A stretch of DNA of 64,000 nt. It comes from Acanthacorydalis orientalis. Lineage: Eukaryota; Arthropoda; Insecta; Megaloptera; Corydalidae. Within the stretch, counting starts at the first letter, position 1. The number at the start of each line of letters is the position of its first letter. The notes below the pieces were generated by a model, which searched no databases, was not told where the DNA came from, and worked only from the letters and a program-made list of their open reading frames with translations. Positions 52,279 to 64,000 of this stretch are shown one piece after another. The stretch covers positions 31,846,825-31,910,824 of the forward strand of contig CM068313.1 of NCBI GenBank assembly GCA_034766995.1. Reading direction: 5' to 3'. The translations under genes and the position numbers were made by a program.

Positions 52279-52347
<69 letters not shown>

Positions 52348-53614
52348 ATAGTATTAATTTAACCTCATGTGTAATATAAATCAACAAATAAGACTTTATT
52401 TATAAAGTTGACATTATATATGCAAAAGAACTAATATTTAAAATGTACAAAAACATCAATAATTTTTGTTAACTATTACTTTAAAATTATGAATGTTTGG
52501 TTAAAAATAATAAATCTATAAAGTCCAAAGCAGTATTATGTTCGTACTTAAACTGAGTATTTTTGAAATATTTTGATTCATTTCAATTATTCAGTTTTTA
52601 TTGATACAATATCTCTTATTTATTTTGATATTAAAATTAAAATGGGAATTAATACAAAGTGAATGGAATCCTTATTCATTAAATATCATATTTATTTTAA
52701 AAAAAACCACCTTGTTTTTATAGAACGTATGTCCCTGATTTTTTTTTTAATCTGAAAAAGTTGATATTGTAACTATATTTAGTTTTCTATTTATGATAAA
52801 TACACACACACATACACATATATATATATATATATATATAATATGTGTGTGTGTGTGTGTGAGCGAGTGATTGCGAGTCTATGTTGAGACAGTAATATAA
52901 TACATTTATAAAAATGTACGTAGTTGGGAACAATTTGTAACTCGATAATTGGTAATTTGAACTAGTGGCTAACTGGATGAAGGATCATATTTACATTTAT
53001 CACTTTCATTGAAAAAATGATCACCAGATATATACGCTGATTTAATCTTTATTTAGACCTAGTCAAGAAAAAACTATTAAATCTATAAATGTTATATTCA
53101 TTAAATTTTTTTATGAAATTATTAATCAAACAATAATTAACTATATAAAGTCCCTATCACTGACAAATTAAATCTCTTATTCGTTGAAAAGTCATATAAA
53201 GATATTTAACATTAATTTGTACGAAATTCTGATTCTCAATTATTAAAACTTATATTGTAGTGTACAAATTTAAAATACTACTAATTTTTTTAATTTTCAG
53301 AATTAAAAATTTATTACGTAGAAACAATGAATAAATATTTACTATCAGAGTGACAAAAACTATTGATATCAAATGTTTGCAACATGTTTATGTAAATCAC
53401 AAAAAAGAGCCGTATCGAATGATCTAATTTAAGAAATTCTTATTTAAGAAATATTACTGGTTCAGAATATTTTCATTACAAAATATATTTTGTTAATTTG
53501 TATTATGTTTAAATATTCGTCCTAGGATTAATTTAGTTATGAATACTCTTTAACAAATACAACAGCCATGTATTTTTATCTAAACAATTACCTATCTATA
53601 TATCAATATTTGCG

Positions 53615-53657
<43 letters not shown>

Positions 53658-53928
53658 TAGATAATAAATATCATTTCATATTTATATAAGTAAAGGATTG
53701 ATAATGGAACATCGTATAAACTACTTTTAGTAATATCGTTTTATAAGATATATTATTTCATATAGTTATTTACATATTGTAGTAAAAAGACAATTCTTAA
53801 ACACAGATTTATTTTTATTTAACCATTTTTGATAAACATTTCAATTTATTTTAATAAGTGGTGTCTTAAAACTTTCCGTATTTCCTATACAATTTATTGT
53901 TTAGTATATACGGTTTTCAGATGTAATA

Positions 53929-53985
53929 CATGTATGTATGTATGTATGTATGTATGTATGTATGTATGTATGTATGTATGTATGT
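53929..53985. repeat. (GTAT)n tetranucleotide microsatellite
   Basis: About fourteen uninterrupted copies of a GTAT/ATGT unit, followed by (TA)n and then (GA)n. It is the only long tetranucleotide array in the window. Confidence 0.95.
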
Positions 53986-54571
53986 ATATATATATATATA
54001 TATGTAGAGAGAGAGAGAGGGAGATTAAGAAATAGAGAATGAAATGTATTACTTTTATAATAGCTTTCATTTTAGAATCGGGCGAAAATGACCTGTTGCA
54101 GCGTCCTAAACCCTAATAACTAATTCGATTTTACAACTTAATTTTTTTCGTTGTAAAAATAGACTGTTACCTAGATTTCTGAAATTAAATCATGTCACTT
54201 TTAATTTTCCATTCGTAAACAACATGGAAAAATCTCGTGGCAATTTGAGACTGTCTGTTAAGTGTTCTTTTTTATAAAATTTACTTGGTTATTTTATCAA
54301 TTATTAATTTTTATTGTTCTTATATCAATTAGTCAGAAAATATGCACTTTCTACCAAACTTGGCAACACTAATGTACATGAACATAATATTTTAACAAAT
54401 GTGATTTTTTTTAGAAAAGAAATCAAAAATGAAGAGAATAGAATAGTCAAAGGAATATCTAACTTTTTTAAATCAAATTAATTTATTATAGATAATTCAA
54501 TTCTTCATAAGCAAGTCAGGTAAATTTTAATTTTGTTCACGAATTATGAGCAAAATGTAATATATACATAC

Positions 54572-54628
<57 letters not shown>

Positions 54629-54867
54629 AGACATAATCACACACATATATGGTACATTACGTCTGTAACATTTATAATGAACATAACAATTAAAAATAAA
54701 TGTTTTTCAAAATAATTATTGGTGTAAATAATTATTATAATACTGATATAATCAACGTCTCATATTTAGAATAAAATTAATACATTGGAATTGACGGAAA
54801 TTCTAACTGAAATAAACAACTGTTTTCGTGCACACAGTTATATATAAATACACATACACACACATAG

Positions 54868-54909
<42 letters not shown>

Positions 54910-55516
54910 CATACTTACACGTACATATGTTTATTATATGTGTATATAGTAAGTAAGATATATTTCTGATTAAAGTAAATATTTATAATATAAATATTAA
55001 TATAGCGTTTATTATTCGCCTGTTAATTATTCAGTAAATTACAATAATCGTAATATATATCACAATAGCATCTATTGTAATTGTTGTTAGTTCAGTTTCA
55101 TTTTAATTAAAATTCTATAACACTAATTGACAATTTGTTACTGCCGACGTGCTTTAAATAGTATCAAAAAAATGCTGAAATATTGATTCGATTAATGAAA
55201 TACCTTTAATCCCATAATACTTCCATTGCACGATTTATCTAATGCGTGTAATTAAACATGATTAAATGTAAAAAAGTAAAAAAATAATGCAGAATTTTTT
55301 TAAATGTAGAAAATAATGAAATCGATATCTTTGCGTAATATATCTGTTTTCAATTTCATATTATATTCATGTCAAATAAAAAATCTCTTATCACATAGAA
55401 ACATTTTCATATAATATAAAAAATGAAATAAAATATGATTTTTAAATATGAAAACTTTTTAAATTGATACGTGGCCGATGATATTTTCTAAATTTATACG
55501 TATTTTACATTAATTG

Positions 55517-55569
<53 letters not shown>

Positions 55570-56302
55570 GAGAATTATTAAAATAATTATTTAAAAAATA
55601 ATAGTCTGTATGATTAGAGAAGTGGAAACATAATCATATGTAGAAATAATTTATAAATATTTAAAAGCAACAAATTTGCCTTTAAGTTTTTTCCATAAAT
55701 ATTATAAGTTAATATTGTTTCATATATTTCATCCCTCACATAATTGTTTAATTTGATCTAATTAGTATTTTTATCAAATTTATACAAGTTTATATTATGA
55801 ACTATATTCTTCAAATTACCTTATAATTTTTGATATATATTAATTAAAATAAATCTATATAAGTAACTACAGTTTATCAATAAGAATTTTGAGCCAGAAA
55901 AGAGGACCTTTATAGGAATTACTTGAATTAGTACAAACTTACGATTAGGAATTTATTGGAGTACTTTTTTTCATTTTTAATATATGTTTTATTAAACAAT
56001 TTAAATATTGTGATTACAATTTACATTTTTTCAAATTTGATCTTGTTTCATTAATAATATTCTTAGCTTTAAATATACTTTAATAGTTGATAAAAACTAT
56101 TTAGTTAAATAGTTACAGTGCTAGTTCTTTTGAAAAAAAATTTAAATCGTAAAATGAAGTATGAAATATAAAAGCATTATTATATATAAAAATAACATTT
56201 CTGTTCAATTATATATAATTGTTATAAATATTTGAATATACAATATATATATATATATATATCTATATATATATATAGACACTCATATGTTTCAGAAGTT
56301 AT

Positions 56303-56351
<49 letters not shown>

Positions 56352-56634
56352 TATATATATAGATATATAGATATATAGATACATTTATATATATTTATTA
56401 TTTTTAAGTGTTTTAATGAAATAAGTTGTGTTATACGTGTGATGAAAAAATGTTTATAAATGTATGTTATTAAATACTATTGAAAATACTGTATATTATT
56501 TTTAAATATGGTTAATTTTTTTTGTAATTTTATATTGAGAACTACAAGTTAACATTTTTTTATTATAATGGATTTTTTTGATTTTTGGTAATGTGTTTGA
56601 AGGTTATTATATATGTGTATATATATTTATATAT

Positions 56635-56701
<67 letters not shown>

Positions 56702-57049
56702 TAGTATTTAATAGTATTCTTTAATACAGTGGGAAAGTATTATTAATCGAAGGATTAATTTTTGACAAGCAACCTTAATTAAAAAATATGTATTAATTTT
56801 AACGTCCATCAAATCAAATGTCAAAAAGCTCCAAGGTCACATTCACTATCTTCTTTCTACACGCAAAGGCTCGTATGTCTTGTGAGAAGTATAATAATAA
56901 ATACAACATTCTTAACGCTTTACATATCGTTTACATAATAACCATAATTGATCATCTGAAGCAAAAACTCCGAACACTGTCAATAAAACCACCCACAAGA
57001 TCAATTTGTTGCACAATAAGTGCGTGGAGATGTTTCTCAATATACACAC

Positions 57050-57310
57050 ATCTACTCACATTTCACATACATAAAAACAACGCGGCGTGTCCCTGGCTTG
57101 CAGGCAAGCAGACGCTCACTAGTGCGCTGCGCGCTGCTTGCAGCCAATGCGTACTTGCATGCAAGCCCCTTTGTACACCGCGCACCAGATAGCACGACGC
57201 TCCACACAGGCGATTATTTCACTCTGCTGCCGCTCCGTAGCTCAACAGGTTGAGTTATGGCCAGGGCTACGGACAGCAGGTCTCTTTTGAGTAACGTAGT
57301 GGCGAGTTTT
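57050..57310. promoter_or_regulatory. GC-rich island with repeated palindromic sites, candidate promoter
   Basis: This is one of the most GC-rich patches in the window. It contains GCTTGCAGGCAAGC (57096-57109), GCTTGCAGCC (57136-57145), the perfect palindrome CTTGCATGCAAG (57154-57165) and GCGCTGCGCGCTGC-like CpG-bearing sequence. In AT-rich insect genomes such islands often mark promoters or enhancers. No downstream coding exon is visible before 64000, so its target is unknown. Confidence 0.4.
57224..57279. repeat. Inverted repeat with nested hairpin in GC island
   Basis: Left arm CTGCTG (57224-57229) plus TCCGTAGC (57234-57241) pairs with right arm GCTACGGA plus CAGCAG (57266-57279), with a four-base bulge CCGC. 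Inside, CTCAA/TTGAG (57241-57254) makes a second small stem. It could fold as a branched RNA or DNA structure. It resembles the D-arm region of a tRNA only superficially. Confidence 0.65.
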
Positions 57311-58628
57311 TACGACCGAACATCCTGACAATGTATATAGATACTCGTCCTATTGTGTATTATTTTCGATATGATTGATTGATTCCGTTTTAGTTTTATA
57401 TGTGGATAGTTTCTGTTTTATTCTCTGATGGCGTTACGTTTTAACGCCTCAACAATTTCAATGCTATATTAACGTTAGACGCTACACGTTTATTATTGAG
57501 GGCATTTGTTATCTTTAGAGGATTTTATTTGTTTTGTTAAGATAAATATAAAAATGAAATTCGAAAAAATAATACTTTCTTTTCTATAACATAGTACTGT
57601 TATTAATAGAATATTTGAAAATATTTCAAACTTACAAATATGAATAAATCTTCTTGAACATTTTAGTCATAAAAAGCCAATATAAGCAAACGAATAAAAA
57701 TAATAATTAAAATTAGTAAAAAGTATAAATATAGATAATTATTAAAGTAACAAAAATGTTTTATTTTTTTCTAAATATAGTAGACATCTTTTATAAGAAG
57801 CAAGCTTTTTATAAAAAATAATGTAAGATTTACTTGTTAAAAGTTACGTATAACTGGAAACTTATTATTTTAATGTAAAAAGTCATATATGAAATAATTC
57901 TACGTAACATATGAAACTTTAACTGCTATATAATTACAAGAAAATAATATTTTTAACAAATAAGATATTTAAATAATTCAATTTTTTTTAAGTACTTTAC
58001 AACAAATTATTTTATTCTAAAAAACACTTGAATATTAAAGGTGATTTACAATCATTAAAATATAATTGTAGGCTTTAAGTTTTATAAATAATCGAACTGA
58101 ACGACTAAATGACATGTGAACATATTTTAAAAACCAGATCGTTATATTTAAATTACAAATCACAAAAATTTTTAATATGTAACATTTTTATACGTTAAAG
58201 TTAAATAATAACTAATAATAAAAAAGCAATTTCGGTTTTAATTCTAAAACTAATAAAGTATATACTTTGTAACGTACATTTTTATCAATAATATATTATT
58301 ATATATATATATATATATATATTTTGAATAATATTTTATGTGTAAGGAGGTATAAACTTCTATGTTTAATCAACATCAAAGTAAATGAATGGTAATAAAT
58401 AAGAAGAAAGAAATAGGTACGTTTTATACGATATAACTTATAACATGTGTATGTATAGTGATTCATTTTTATAATTATACTAGTAGTATACTCTGATAAG
58501 GCTGGGAAATAATTTAATTATAAGTACTCTACCTGTTAACAAAATATTATTTTTAAAATATAGAACCAAAAAATTTAATAAAGATTAAAGAATATTCTAT
58601 TTCTATTAAATACCTACATCTTTGTGTT

Positions 58629-58665
<37 letters not shown>

Positions 58666-59182
58666 TAATTTATTTATTTATAAAAAAATATTTATTATTT
58701 ATGAGTGAATAGTATTATTTAATTACAAATTTTAATTAGATCTATTCAATTAAGACAATATTGCCAATTTCTAAGAACGTTAGTAATTGGAGTTTCATCT
58801 AATACATGAATAATGAGTACAGTGTAACGCTAGTATTGTTTTTGTCGTAAAGTAAATAAAACTCTTAAATTCAATTTTGGTCGACGAGAGCTAAAAGTTG
58901 AACTAAAGTGCTAGAGGCAAACAGCAAAGACAGCGATGGTGGAGAATGTAAAATGAGATACATAGTATTCGAGATCAAATACGTATAGTTAAGCAGGTGA
59001 AATTTTTTTGCTTGTATTTTCTACAGGTGTGTCTTATGAAAAAATACTAAATATATTTTATTCTTGTAGATTATGTTTAAAATTAATTATCGTAAATAAT
59101 GTCGTAATAAAGTAATGATCTATTGAATATGTTTTTGAATCATTAAAGTTCCACTATTTATTAATGTTCATTTTCAAGATTG

Positions 59183-59249
<67 letters not shown>

Positions 59250-59715
59250 AATTAAATGTTTACTATGAAGTTTTCAAATCGTTGAAGTTTTATTTGTTAA
59301 ATGAATTTATACATGACGTATTTCATGCTTATGGAATTGAAAATTACTACTAATAATCACTTGTTCTAATAACGTAACGAGATTTAAATTAATTAATACG
59401 ATATGTAATTATTATTAAAATTAGTTAAGACTAAATTTCAGAATCAATTTCATAATTATTTGTGTACTATTGGAAGATAACTTATAATAATGTGAGATTT
59501 CAGAAATTAAATATAATAGAATTTGAATAATTCAAGTAAACATTTAATAATTCTAATTTATATTATTATAAAATAAGTGTATATTGAATATTCATGTGAG
59601 AATTTTTATATCTTATTTCACTTTAAAATAAATTATTTTTTTCGCACGCTCATTAGATATTTTGTAACTGATTTAGTTTTTAAATTTCAATTTAGTATTT
59701 GTTAATATATATATA

Positions 59716-59775
<60 letters not shown>

Positions 59776-60226
59776 CAGTACATAGTAATATATAACTGAA
59801 ATAAATGAGGGAAAGATGAAAGCGCATATTATGTTTATATTTGTTTGTTTTTTCGTTTCTCAATGCTATCAAAAAATGTTACCAAAGTTTACATATTAAC
59901 AACTGACAATATATTCCAGAGGCGTGTTGAAAATGGCCGATGTGTAATACTGGCCGTTATTTATAGACCACCTGTGGATTTAGTCAATGCTGTACTGTAC
60001 TTGATAGCCTATGTTTGGAAAACGTGCCCCAATTATGAGACTTGACTCTCACTACATGCACCTGTAGCATGTACTCTTCGCAAAACATGCCCTTTGATTC
60101 ATTTGCTTCGGGTAGAATGTTCTTATGTTCAAATTTTACTTGCTTGAAAAATATATCAAAAAATATGTTATAATTTTTGTAACAGTTAATTTTTTAATAT
60201 GTTATAATAAATATGTTGCTTTTTAG

Positions 60227-60268
<42 letters not shown>

Positions 60269-61038
60269 CGAACTGAATGATAAAATATTATCTAAATTAT
60301 AAAAAATAATAGTGATTTCAATCAAAATTTAGTACACAATAATTCAGTTCATACATATTTATATTTTCGTACTATAAAAATGTCATTAAGTGTTAAAAAC
60401 ATAATTAATTCCATACATTGTAGAAAATCAAATATAATTTCTTTAAATATTAATATATTTAAATCTCTTATTGGAAAATAATATTTATTAGACACATTGA
60501 AGTTTAATTAAAAAAGACGTTTATAGGAAAACGTTTAAAGGTTCATTTGGGATATAATAAATTGGATTAAGAATTTAAGTATTGGAAATGGGTTTTGTTC
60601 TTGTTGAAGATTGTGTTGTTTAGGATAAAAATAAATATTGACCAGCGTTTATATATATATAACATTTTTTATCGTTGTATATTTTTAAGTCTGTTTGTGT
60701 ATCAAAAAAAATTAAGTTATTGTTTAATATATCAAAGGAAGGGTGTATGAATTTTTTTTATATTATGTTTAAATTTTCTTACTTTTAAGATCTTAATAAT
60801 TTTTCTTCAATTATATTTAAATTCTAGGTAGTACAAAAATTATTTATTTGTTTTTTTTTCATTTTTACTTATACTAGGATATCAAGTTCACCAAATAGTT
60901 ATTTATAGTTTTGCTTGATTATTTGTAATAAATTAATAAAATACTTATTTAAAAAATATTTCATAATAATATATTTTATTAGTGGAACAGTAACACTCAA
61001 ATTATTATTAACTTTTAGAGACTTTATTTAGTATAATG

Positions 61039-61092
<54 letters not shown>

Positions 61093-61316
61093 TAATAAAA
61101 TATCCAAGTACAAAAATTAATTTATTTGCGAATTTCATTTTATATAAGAGCCTCTAAATGCAAATATAAGACGTAACCATTTGTTTGAATCCAGAAATAT
61201 GTGTATATCTTTGCTTTTCAATATTTGAAGTCCGTTAAAAAATTTCATTTTCTTATCAAAGGTACAATATACATTTATTAAATTTAAATTGTATTCGTAC
61301 ACACACACACACACAC

Positions 61317-61347
<31 letters not shown>

Positions 61348-61699
61348 TGAAATTTTAAATTTTGAGAAATGATTTTTACGTGGAAAAAGTTTTTATGTAA
61401 TGCAAAATAGATATATTTTTCAGTTCTTATATGTATATAAATAGTTTGATTGCTATAATATGAGAAGTTTAAAATTAAAAGAATATAAAATATGATTATC
61501 GTGGAAATAATGGAACAGATTGAACATATTGCTGGTGTCCGTTTATGTATGCAGAGTATTACCTTTATTTCTGTATTATTAAAACACAACTTCTTTTTAA
61601 AATGATTGAAATAGGTTAATCGGAGAAAATTTACAAAAATAAAATAAATTTATCATTCTCATTTGAAAAAAGTGGTTATATTAAAATTAATTAATGTAC

Positions 61700-61744
<45 letters not shown>

Positions 61745-62910
61745 GAGTATATATATAAAGTAAATATGTTAATATATTTCGTTAATATATAAAAAAAATA
61801 TTTCTCATTATTAATTATATTTATTTCATTTATCTTTCGCAATCACTTATTAACTTATAATTTATTTATTTGTCTTGATATATCTTAATATTTCACGATA
61901 TATTTGTTATAATCTATTAGAAAATAAAGAAAAAATCAACTAATGTAGAACATTAGAGGCCACCATAAACAGAAAGAACGATATAATAAATAAATATCAG
62001 AAGATCAAGTGTTATATTGTATAAGAAAATATATTTGTATAAGTATTTCTGTAACGCAAAATTTCAAAACGGAATTGATTAAAAATAAATTAATTTTAAA
62101 ATAAAATACATCACCGGTTTAAAGAGTTTAATTTAAAATTTAACTTCATATTGATATATGAACTGAAACGACGCTATCAAAGTAAAAAATAAGATTGAGT
62201 AAACTTTATACCAGACGAACATTCATATAAATAAATTAAATTTACTATTTACAAAGATATTATTAAATAAATTTAATGATTTGCCGAATTTATTGAAATC
62301 TATTTTAAAAATAAATTATTCTAAATATAAAATTTATTTGTTGTTCTTGAATAGAAAAGAACTTTTAAAAAGTAATATGTTTTGTTTAAGGAATATCGTT
62401 CAATGTTAACTTTTAAAGCAGTTATAATAATATTATCTTCTAAAAATGGACTGAATTTAAAGAATTTTATCAGAAAAAATTATTTAAAAATGTGTGGTAT
62501 ATAAAATAGAATAAATAAAATTTAAAATACATAACAAAATTAACTTTAAAATATTCATATCGATTTTAAATAATTGTAAGTTAATATATGTATATATATA
62601 ATTAAAATAATAAATAAATAAACAAGAAAGTTATAAGGATAAATTATTTTCGTCATTAATAAGGAAGCTGTTACATTTAAACAATATTTATATGTATGAA
62701 TATTTTGTTTATAACATACATTTTTTTAAATCGCTGTTATGAATATTATTGTATAAAATATGTAAAATATAATGAGCTCAAGCGGTAAGGATAACATTAA
62801 ATAAAAGAGAAGGTATTTTATTAGTCTCACGATACGCATAATCATTAAAAATTAATTAACTAAAACATGTATAAGTTATTTACGAAAGGACGCTATTTGA
62901 ATAAACAATA

Positions 62911-62953
<43 letters not shown>

Positions 62954-64000
62954 TATATATATATATAGTGTGTGTATATATATATATATATACACATATA
63001 TACATACACTCGTATTAAAACAATTTGTTAACACAATCAACGTAAATCCACTTCTGTGTTTCAGTTCAAATAAGATTTATTACGTTTTAAGAAAATGTAT
63101 TGAACATATACCTACATTTCATTTGTATTTCCTTTTCGGTTGTTTGACGTAAAGAAATAGTTTAGAGTACAGTACGAATAGATCGGCAAACAATATGTCA
63201 TCATTTACTTTTCTGAAGAAAAAATATATATTGAAATAAGTTAAAGACATTGAAATAAGTATATTTTAATGGTTTAATGTATTTTTTTATTTCTTTATAT
63301 AAATATCTGTAAATTGAAATAAAAATCAAATATTATATAATTACATTTTGCGAAATATTTGTTGATTATTTTATAAAAAGTACAGTTTTACTATCGGTTT
63401 TATTTGTACTTAAAAATATTATTTGGTTCTTTCCAGAGATTTAAATTATTATTATTAATAGGAATGTTGATGATTTTATCTGATATCTTGTCATTCAGAT
63501 TTCAAATTGAAGTTCGTTTTCCTAAATATAGAAATTTTTTGTTCATAGCAGATTGTACAAAGCAAATATTATAATTGTATTGATGCTTGTTGATAATTAT
63601 AAGAATATTATGTATATATATATATAATTTCAAAAAAATTTGTTAAAATTGTTAAAATAATATAAAGAATAAAAGTCAATAAATGTATCAAGTTGATCAT
63701 ATAATGTTATATAACTCAAAAACAAATCTACAGCCCAGAAATAATTTTTTTTGGTAACAGTAATTAAAAATATTAGTGTTGTTTAGTGATTTTACTCCTA
63801 ATTGATAAGAAACCCAAAAGTATTAAAGGAACTTACTTTTTTTATTTTACAGAAGTTTTGAATAAAATATCTATAATTATAATTTATATACGAGTGATTA
63901 CTGCTAAATTTATTTTTATGACTTATTTGTCTTTCAGTATTAATTTTTTAATATTAAAAATAGAAAATAATATCGGTTTGATAATTTTTTAAATCTAAGT

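Larger units (their letters stand above)
48186..64000. other. Upstream intergenic desert (15.8 kb)
   Basis: No protein gene is recognised. It holds microsatellites of several kinds: GATA-type then (GA)n at 48820-48853, (CT)n-(TA)n-(GT)n at 49650-49719, a GTAT tetranucleotide array at 53929-53985, and long (TA)n at 49407-49448, 55518-55567, 56304-56346, 56638-56697, 59187-59247, 59706-59776, 61041-61090 and 61699-61741. More balanced islands lie at about 54060-54380, 57050-57310, 58870-59000 and 59860-60130. Confidence 0.65.

Noticed and set aside
56818..57253. Overlapping frames of 124 and 77 residues in the GC island
   Set aside because: The frames are open mainly because the island is less AT-rich; no recognisable domain, and two overlapping frames are equally open. 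Treated as a regulatory candidate instead.
57231..57300. tRNA-like start (CCGTAGCTCAACAGGTTGAG)
   Set aside because: Only a D-arm-like stem is present; there is no anticodon arm, T arm or matching acceptor stem.

Overview
The window is nuclear DNA from an insect, most likely a hymenopteran and perhaps a bee. Evidence for this: very high A+T content, introns with GT..AG borders, three animal genes, and a mariner-type transposon remnant. The order-level call is inference from composition and gene content; no species-diagnostic marker is visible. There is nothing prokaryotic: no operons, no CRISPR array and no insertion sequence.

Three protein-coding genes are supported by recognisable exons that splice together in frame. 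(1) Bases 3160-16217, plus strand: the last three coding exons of a delta/gamma-type sarcoglycan. The upstream exons with the cytoplasmic tail and membrane anchor are not in the window. An 11.4 kb intron separates the last two exons. (2) Bases 28082-30636, plus strand: a complete eight-exon gene for the mitochondrial ankyrin-AAA+ disaggregase CLPB (Skd3), about 629 residues, with short introns of 66-178 bp. (3) Bases 48185-38706, minus strand: a six-exon synaptotagmin-family gene, about 575 residues as assembled. It has a Ser/Gly/Pro-rich N-terminal half with no visible membrane segment, a C2A domain with all five calcium-binding acidic positions, and a C2B domain with a degenerate third loop. 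The three genes have no evident functional link: muscle membrane complex, mitochondrial proteostasis and vesicle or membrane trafficking.

The rest (1-3159, 16218-28081, 30637-38705, 48186-64000 and the large introns) is AT-rich desert dominated by dozens of (TA)n microsatellites, often compound with (CA)n, (GA)n or GTAT/GATA runs. These make most of the short Ile-Tyr 'ORFs', which are not genes. A few islands of more balanced composition stand out (about 1020-1330, 7230-7520, 11410-11830, 21850-22140, 25860-26310, 43780-44030, 57050-57310, 58870-59000, 59860-60130). They are the best candidates for promoters, enhancers or non-coding exons.

The most concrete unlisted structures are: an internally deleted mariner with both terminal inverted repeats (6246-6820); a roughly 345 bp foldback element in the synaptotagmin intron (44530-44874); a 66 bp near-perfect hairpin (12415-12480); a 53 bp dispersed duplication (34308 and 37794); a small GC-rich dispersed repeat (31968 and 41337); and a CRE/TATA-containing island inside the synaptotagmin gene. 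I found no convincing new multi-gene system.
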